From: Enterobacter kobei
GTDB lineage: Bacteria; Pseudomonadota; Gammaproteobacteria; Enterobacterales; Enterobacteriaceae
DNA: 64,000 nt
Assembly (NCBI RefSeq): GCF_018323985.1
Contig: NZ_AP024590.1
Span: 744,001-808,000, forward strand
Direction of reading: 5' to 3'
The notes under the pieces: generated by a model
Told to the model about the DNA's origin: nothing
The model's database searches: none
The model's input: only the letters and a program-made list of their open reading frames with translations
Shown here: piece by piece, positions 58,867 to 64,000 of the stretch
Numbering within the stretch: the first letter of the stretch is position 1
How the letters are laid out: every line of letters begins with the position of its first letter
Program-made: the position numbers and the translations under genes

Positions 58867-61716
58867 ATGGCCAGAAAACAATGCCAGGTCTGCGGCCAAC
58901 CCGCCACCGTGCGGGTGGAAGCCAATCTCAACGGTCGTCACAGCACCATGCTGTTGTGCGACGACCATTACCGGCAATTAGTGCGCCAGCAAAAGCGCAC
59001 CGTTTCGCCGCTGGAAGCCTTGTTCGGTTCGCGCAGCGGCCTGTTCGAGGACTTCCTCGGCAGTGACTTCTTCCGCATCGGCGACGACGCGACGCCAGTT
59101 GCCGCCGATACCGATGACGTGGTCGATGCCTCGTTTGGCGAGCCCGCCGCCGCAGGTTCGGGTGCGCCGCGCCGTCGCGGCAGTGGGCTGGCCAGCCGCA
59201 TCAGCGAACAGTCGGAAGCCTTGTTGCAGGAGGCCGCCAAACACGCTGCCGAATTTGGCCGCTCCGAGGTGGATACCGAACATCTGCTGCTGGCGCTGGC
59301 CGACAGCGACGTGGTCAAGACCATCCTGGGTCAGTTCAAGATCAAGGTCGATGACCTCAAGCGGCAGATCGAGTCTGAGGCCAAGCGCGGGGACAAGCCC
59401 TTCGAGGGCGAGATCGGCGTGTCGCCGCGCGTGAAGGATGCGCTCAGCCGCGCCTTCGTGGCCTCCAATGAACTCGGCCATTCTTATGTCGGTCCAGAGC
59501 ATTTCCTGATCGGTCTGGCCGAGGAAGGCGAAGGGCTGGCCGCCAACCTGCTGCGCCGCTACGGCCTGACGCCGCAGGCGCTGCGCCAACAGGTCAGCAA
59601 GGTGGTCGGCAAGGGCGCCGAGGATGGACGCGCTGAGACGCCGACCAACACGCCAGAACTCGACAAGTACTCGCGCGACCTGACCAAGATGGCGCGCGAC
59701 GGCAAGCTCGACCCGGTGATCGGCCGCGCGCAGGAGATCGAAACAACCATCGAGGTGCTGGCCCGGCGCAAGAAGAACAACCCGGTGCTGATCGGCGAGC
59801 CGGGTGTGGGCAAGACCGCCATCGTCGAAGGGCTGGCGCAGCGCATGGTGGCGGGTGAAGTGCCCGAGACCTTGCGCGACAAGCGCCTGGTGGAACTCAA
59901 CATCAACGCCATGGTGGCCGGCGCCAAATATCGCGGCGAGTTCGAGGAGCGCGTGCAGAAGGTGCTGAAGGAGGTGACCGAGCACCAGGGCGAGCTGATT
60001 TTGTTCATCGACGAGGTGCACACCATCGTCGGTGCCGGCCAGGGCGGTGGCGAAGGCGGGCTGGACGTGGCCAACGTGTTCAAACCGATGATGGCGCGCG
60101 GTGAACTCAACCTGATCGGCGCCACGACGCTGAACGAGTACCAGAAATACATCGAGAAGGATGCCGCACTGGAGCGGCGCTTCCAGCCGGTGACGGTGCC
60201 CGAGCCGACGGTGGCCCAGGCCATCATGATTCTGCGCGGCCTGCGCGACACCTTCGAGGCGCACCACAAGGTCAGCATCTCCGAGGACGCGATCATCGCG
60301 GCGGCCGAGTTGTCCGACCGCTACATCACGGCGCGCTTCCTGCCGGACAAGGCGATCGACCTGCTCGACCAGGCGGCCGCGCGCGTCAAGCTGTCGGCCA
60401 CGGCCCGGCCGGTGGCCGTGCAGGAGCTGGAGTCCGAACTGCACCAGCTGCGGCGTGAACAGGATTACGTGGCCGCGCGCAAGCAGTACGACCAGGCCGC
60501 CGAGCTCGGCAAGCGCATCGAAGCCAAGGAGGCCGAGCTCAAGAAGCTCGTCGAGAACTGGGAGCGGGAGCGGGCCTCCGGCAGTGCCGAGGTCAAGGCG
60601 GAACACGTGGCGCAGATCGTCTCGCGCCTGACCGGCATCCCGGTCAACGAGTTGACGGTGGAAGAGCGCGAAAAGCTGCTGCACTTGGAACAACGGCTGC
60701 ACGAGCGCCTGGTGGGACAAGACGAGGCGGTCCGTGCCGTGGCCGATGCCGTGCGGCTGTCCCGCGCCGGCCTGCGCGAAGGCAGCAAACCGGTGGCTAC
60801 CTTCCTGTTTCTGGGCCCGACCGGGGTGGGCAAGACCGAGCTCGCCAAGGCATTGGCCGAATCGATCTACGGCGATGAGCACGCCCTGTTGCGCATCGAC
60901 ATGTCGGAATATGGCGAACGCCATACCGTGGCGCGGCTGGTGGGCGCGCCTCCGGGCTATGTCGGTTACGACGAAGGCGGTCAGCTCACCGAGAAGGTGC
61001 GGCGCAAGCCCTACAGCGTGCTGCTGCTCGACGAGATCGAGAAGGCACACCCTGACGTCTACAACATCCTGCTGCAAGTGTTCGACGACGGTCGCCTCAC
61101 CGACGGCAAGGGCCGGGTGGTGGATTTCACCAACACCATCATCATCGCCACGTCCAACCTGGGTTCGGACATCATCCAGCGACGGCTGAAGGCGCGTGGG
61201 GCGGCCGACGAGGAGTACGAAAAGACCAAGACCGAGGTCATGGACGTGCTGCGCGGCCACTTCCGGCCCGAGTTCCTCAACCGCATCGACGAGATCATCG
61301 TCTTCCATGCGCTGGGCAAGGAGGAGATCCGCCACATCGTCGGCCTGCAGCTCGATCGCGTGGCGCGCAGCGCCGCCAGCCAGGGCGTGACGCTCACTTT
61401 CGATCAGACGCTGATCGACCATTTCGCGGAAGAAGGCTACAAACCCGAGTTCGGTGCGCGTGAACTCAAGCGCCTGATCCGCAGCGAGCTGGAAACTGCG
61501 CTGGCGCGCGAGATGCTCGGTGGCAGCATCGGCAAGGGCGATCACGCCAGCGCACGCTGGGACGACAAGGCCGAACGCGTGGTGTTCGAACGCAAAGAGC
61601 TACCGCAGACCCCGGCCGAGCCGGAGCAGCCGGATGTCGCGAAGGCGACCGAGACGCCGCACGGCGACGCTGGCAAAGGCTCGCGCAAGAAGAAGTCGGC
61701 GAGCGACGCATCTTGA
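58867..61716 (+). CDS. clpK: ClpK/ClpG-type disaggregase
   Basis: A 949-residue AAA+ protein of the Hsp100 class. The N-terminus has an unusual zinc-finger-like segment (CQVCGQPA...LCDDH, residues 6-40) that distinguishes ClpK/ClpG from ClpB. A ClpN double repeat follows (about 110-255), then nucleotide-binding domain 1 with GEPGVGKT at 310-317 and LFIDEVHTIVG, a short middle domain (about 530-590), and domain 2 with GPTGVGKT at 650-657. The C-terminus is basic (KGSRKKKSASDAS). It dissolves protein aggregates and gives marked heat tolerance to carriers. The start at 58867 gives the usual 949 residues and follows AAGGAG; an in-frame ATG at 58807 does not. Confidence 0.96.
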   Translation: MARKQCQVCGQPATVRVEANLNGRHSTMLLCDDHYRQLVRQQKRTVSPLEALFGSRSGLFEDFLGSDFFRIGDDATPVAADTDDVVDASFGEPAAAGSGAPRRRGSGLASRISEQSEALLQEAAKHAAEFGRSEVDTEHLLLALADSDVVKTILGQFKIKVDDLKRQIESEAKRGDKPFEGEIGVSPRVKDALSRAFVASNELGHSYVGPEHFLIGLAEEGEGLAANLLRRYGLTPQALRQQVSKVVGKGAEDGRAETPTNTPELDKYSRDLTKMARDGKLDPVIGRAQEIETTIEVLARRKKNNPVLIGEPGVGKTAIVEGLAQRMVAGEVPETLRDKRLVELNINAMVAGAKYRGEFEERVQKVLKEVTEHQGELILFIDEVHTIVGAGQGGGEGGLDVANVFKPMMARGELNLIGATTLNEYQKYIEKDAALERRFQPVTVPEPTVAQAIMILRGLRDTFEAHHKVSISEDAIIAAAELSDRYITARFLPDKAIDLLDQAAARVKLSATARPVAVQELESELHQLRREQDYVAARKQYDQAAELGKRIEAKEAELKKLVENWERERASGSAEVKAEHVAQIVSRLTGIPVNELTVEEREKLLHLEQRLHERLVGQDEAVRAVADAVRLSRAGLREGSKPVATFLFLGPTGVGKTELAKALAESIYGDEHALLRIDMSEYGERHTVARLVGAPPGYVGYDEGGQLTEKVRRKPYSVLLLDEIEKAHPDVYNILLQVFDDGRLTDGKGRVVDFTNTIIIATSNLGSDIIQRRLKARGAADEEYEKTKTEVMDVLRGHFRPEFLNRIDEIIVFHALGKEEIRHIVGLQLDRVARSAASQGVTLTFDQTLIDHFAEEGYKPEFGARELKRLIRSELETALAREMLGGSIGKGDHASARWDDKAERVVFERKELPQTPAEPEQPDVAKATETPHGDAGKGSRKKKSASDAS

Positions 61717-61907
61717 TGGCGGGCGAGGCTGCCGTGTCCGACCCCATCGGCCTGGCATGGGCAGCCTCCCTGGCATCAATCGCGGTGGCGGTCGTGCCCG
61801 CGGGTCACGCGGTCGTCTACAAGCGTGATCCGCGGTCGGCCACGCCGTGGGGGCTGCTCATCAGCGGCGGCACTGCCCTCCCGCTCGCTGGCCATCCGTT
61901 TGCGTGA
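61716..61907 (+). pseudogene. Cardiolipin-synthase-like N-terminal remnant
   Basis: A 63-residue frame overlapping the clpK stop by one base. The beginning (IGLAWAASLASIAVAVVPAGHAVV) is a membrane segment followed by YKRDPRSATPWGLL, which resembles the N-terminal hydrophobic region of cardiolipin synthase / phospholipase D proteins (GHALLYKRDPRSALGW type). It stops shortly afterwards, without any HxK catalytic motif. I read it as the beginning of a gene lost by deletion between clpK and ftsH, though it may still be translated as a small membrane protein. Confidence 0.5.
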
Positions 61908-61967
61908 CGGTGCGGCCCGTCTGTTCACCTGATCCTCTGGCAACTCGACTTTCGAGGAACAAGGCCC

Positions 61968-63779
61968 ATGGAAAAAAAGAATCAATGGAATACCGGCTAC
62001 TGGATCGTTGCCCTCCTGCTGTTGCTGAGTTTGCAGAGATACTGGCAGACGGCGAAAACCGTCGAGCCGGTGCCCTACAGCGAGTTCGAGAAGGCGCTGG
62101 ACGAGGGGCGCGTGGCCGAAGTGCTGGTGTCGGATCGTACGGTGACCGGGCGCCTGAAGTCGCCGGACAGCCGGGGCAAGACGACGATCGTGGCAACGAG
62201 GGTCGAACCCGATCTTGCCGATCGCCTGTCGAAGTACGACGTGCCCTATGCCCGCGTGTTGGAGAGCACCTGGCTGCGCGATGTGCTGTCGTGGATCCTG
62301 TCAGCGGTATCCTTCTTTGGCGTCTGGTTCTTCCTGTTCCGCCGCTTCGCCGAGAAGCAGGGCATGGGCGGGTTTCTCAACATCGGTAAGAGCCGCGCCA
62401 AGGTGTTCGTGGAAAAGAACACCGGTGTGACGTTCGCCGATGTCGCGGGGGGGGATGAGGCCAAGGCGGAGCTGGTCGAGATCGTCGATTTCCTGAAGAA
62501 TTCGCAGGACTATGGCCGTCTCGGGGCGCGCATTCCCAAGGGCGTGTTGCTGGTCGGCCCACCGGGCACCGGCAAGACATTGCTGGCCAAGGCTGTTGCC
62601 GGCGAGGCGGCGGTGCCCTGCTTCTCCATCTCCATCTCCGGATCAGAGTTTGTCGAGATGTTCGTCGGCGTGGGTGCGGCCCGTGTGCGCGACCTGTGCG
62701 AGCTGGCCCGCGGGCAGGCGCCGGCCATCATCTTCATCGACGAGCTCGATGCGCTGGGCCGCGCGCGCGGCGTCGGCGGCCACGACGAGCGCGAGCAGAC
62801 CCTCAACCAGCTGCTCACGGAGATGGACGGCTTCGACAGCTCGGTCGGGCTGATCATCCTCGCCGCCACCAACCGCCCCGAAATCCTCGACCAGGCGCTG
62901 CTGCGTGCCGGCCGCTTCGACCGCCAGGTGCTGGTGGACCGGCCCGACAAGAAGGGGCGGCTGGACATCCTGAAGGTTCATGTCAAGAAGGTGACGCTGG
63001 CCCAGGATGTAGACCTCGAACAGGTAGCCGCACTGACCACGGGCTTTTCCGGCGCGGACCTCGCCAATCTGGTCAACGAGGCGGCGCTGGCGGCGAGGAG
63101 ACGCCGTGCGTCCGCCGTGGAATTGCAGGACTTCACCGCGACCATCGAGCGCATCGTGGCGGGCCTGGAAAAGAAGAGCCGCGTGCTCAATCCCAAGGAG
63201 CGGGAAACCGTGGCCCATCACGAGATGGGCCATGCGCTGGTGGCGCTGGCGCTGCCCGAAACCGACCCCGTACACAAGATCTCGATCATCCCGCGCGGCA
63301 TCGGCGCGCTGGGCTACACCTTGCAGCGCCCCACCGAAGACCGCTTCCTGATGACGCGTACCGATCTCGAGCGCAAGATCGCCGTACTGCTGGGCGGGCG
63401 TGCCGCCGAAAAGCTGGTGTTCGGCGAGTTGTCTACCGGGGCGGCGGACGATCTGGCGCGAGCCACCGACATCGCCCGCGACATGATCACCCGCTTTGGC
63501 ATGGACGAGGGCCTGGGCTACATCGCCTTCGAGGCGCAGCGGCCCCGCTTTCTCGATACACCTTAACTGGCCCACGGCGGTTGCCGGGTGGCCGAATCGA
63601 CCCAGGCGCGCATCGATCAGGCTATCCGCGACATCGTGATGGGCGTGTTCGAGCGCGCCTACCGGATTCTCGACATCAACCGCGCGGTGCTGGAGCGCTG
63701 TGCGCGCGAGCTGCTGGCGCGGGAAACGCTCGACGAAAGCGATATCCGTCAATTGACTCAAGGACTTGTTCGGAACTGA
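61968..63779 (+). pseudogene. ftsH: FtsH-like protease with in-frame stop
   Basis: A membrane AAA+ metalloprotease of the island FtsH type. Two transmembrane helices (about 9-26 and 102-122) flank a short periplasmic domain. The ATPase has Walker A GPPGTGKT at 197-204 and IIFIDELDALGRARG at about 255; the protease has HEMGH at 418-422 and the third metal ligand near Asp495. Codon 533 (63564-63566) is TAA, but the same frame continues for 70 codons with typical FtsH sequence (LAHGGCRVAESTQARIDQAI, ARELLARETLDESDIRQL) to 63779. Without the stop the protein would be 603 residues. The shortened product keeps all catalytic residues and may still work in part; a GAA-to-TAA change or a sequencing error would explain it. 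Confidence 0.88.
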
Positions 63780-63866
63780 AAACAGTAGTAGGTGCCATTC
63801 AGAGTAAACCGACGGCTCTGTTCAGTGCGTCATCCAATTCGTCGGCATTGTTCAAGGAGAACCGAT

Positions 63867-64000
63867 ATGTCTGCATTGACTCCGTGGGACCCCTTCCGGG
63901 AACTGGATGAATTGCAAAACCGCCTGGCGACGATGTTCGGACGAATACCCCAGCGACAGGGCGCCCGTACCGGCAACGAAGCCATGACCACGGCGGACTG
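63867..64000 (+). CDS. Second Hsp20-type protein, 5' end only
   Basis: The gene starts with an ATG after AAGGAG and runs off the window. The visible residues SALTPWDPFRELDELQNRL are the typical beginning of a class of small heat-shock proteins (PWDPFRELDxLQxR). Heat-resistance loci carry a second Hsp20 after ftsH, which fits. The alpha-crystallin domain lies outside the window. Confidence 0.8.
   Translation, partial: MSALTPWDPFRELDELQNRLATMFGRIPQRQGARTGNEAMTTAD

Noticed and set aside
58978..61545. 855-codon open frame antisense to clpK
   Set aside because: It is the complementary frame of a GC-rich gene; the sense strand codes for a full ClpK, and the antisense product has no recognisable domain or ribosome site.

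Overview
The window reads as an accessory region of an enterobacterium (Escherichia, Klebsiella, Enterobacter or a relative). The evidence is the near-E. coli lacI-lacZ-lacY block, IS1 and other enterobacterial insertion sequences, and a conjugative backbone of the SPI-7 / PFGI-1 class. The sequence does not show whether this class of integrative conjugative element (ICE) sits on a chromosome or a plasmid here; both integration ends and the relaxase lie outside the window.

Layout. (1) 1-10900 is the ICE maintenance and replication block: the end of a DnaB-type helicase, a ParB-like protein, DUF2786 and DUF2857 proteins, an STY4528-type replication protein with repeated palindromes inside its gene, a 36-bp tandem repeat, a TIGR03761 protein, a lipoprotein, topoisomerase III, a structured leader before the DUF3577 (STY4534-type) gene, SSB, and a DUF4160/DUF2442 pair. 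(2) 11028-27370 and 35337-40059 together form a nearly complete MPF_G-type type IV secretion cluster: PilL-like lipoprotein, TIGR03759, lytic transglycosylase, TIGR03765, Mrr-like nuclease, TraD coupling ATPase, TIGR03747, RAQPRD protein, TIGR03758, TIGR03745, TIGR03750, TIGR03746, TIGR03749, TIGR03752, TIGR03751, the VirB4-like ATPase, then TIGR03757, TIGR03756, TIGR03755 and TraG-N.

(3) 27493-34694 is a separate 7.2-kb element inserted in the middle of that cluster. It has Tn7-like ends (TGTGGG.../...CCCGCA), repeated subterminal motifs like TnsB sites and a perfect 5-bp target duplication CGAGG, but carries no transposase. Its cargo is a ribbon-helix-helix regulator, two adenine-type DNA methyltransferases, an unrecognised 190-residue protein and an McrB/McrC-like pair: a compact, probably self-contained restriction-modification defence cassette. 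This is the most interesting item in the window.

(4) 40060-48260 is an AT-richer accessory zone. It holds a DUF3742-like gene, IS66 and IS3-family insertions, a decayed umuC, a second copy of the ICE lipoprotein, a CPBP protease gene split by an IS630 element (removing the IS restores the frame exactly), and an ICE integrase-domain gene. That gene has a long structured leader containing a second copy of the RNA-like element that precedes the DUF3577 gene. (5) 48262-54121 is a lac operon with promoter, CRP site and operators O1, O2 and O3; lacA is cut off by IS1. (6) 54121-57700 is an insertion-sequence graveyard with two IS1 copies, a uvrA-like fragment, a broken IS3-group transposase and an internally deleted IS66. 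(7) 57876 to the end is the start of a GC-rich heat-resistance island (LHR / TLPQC type): DNA-binding regulator, Hsp20, ClpK disaggregase, a cardiolipin-synthase-like remnant, an FtsH-like protease interrupted by an in-frame stop, and the beginning of a second Hsp20.

Taken together, this is a conjugative element that has collected phage defence, lactose use and heat or proteotoxic stress resistance. Dairy or hot-wash settings would fit that cargo, but the niche is inference.
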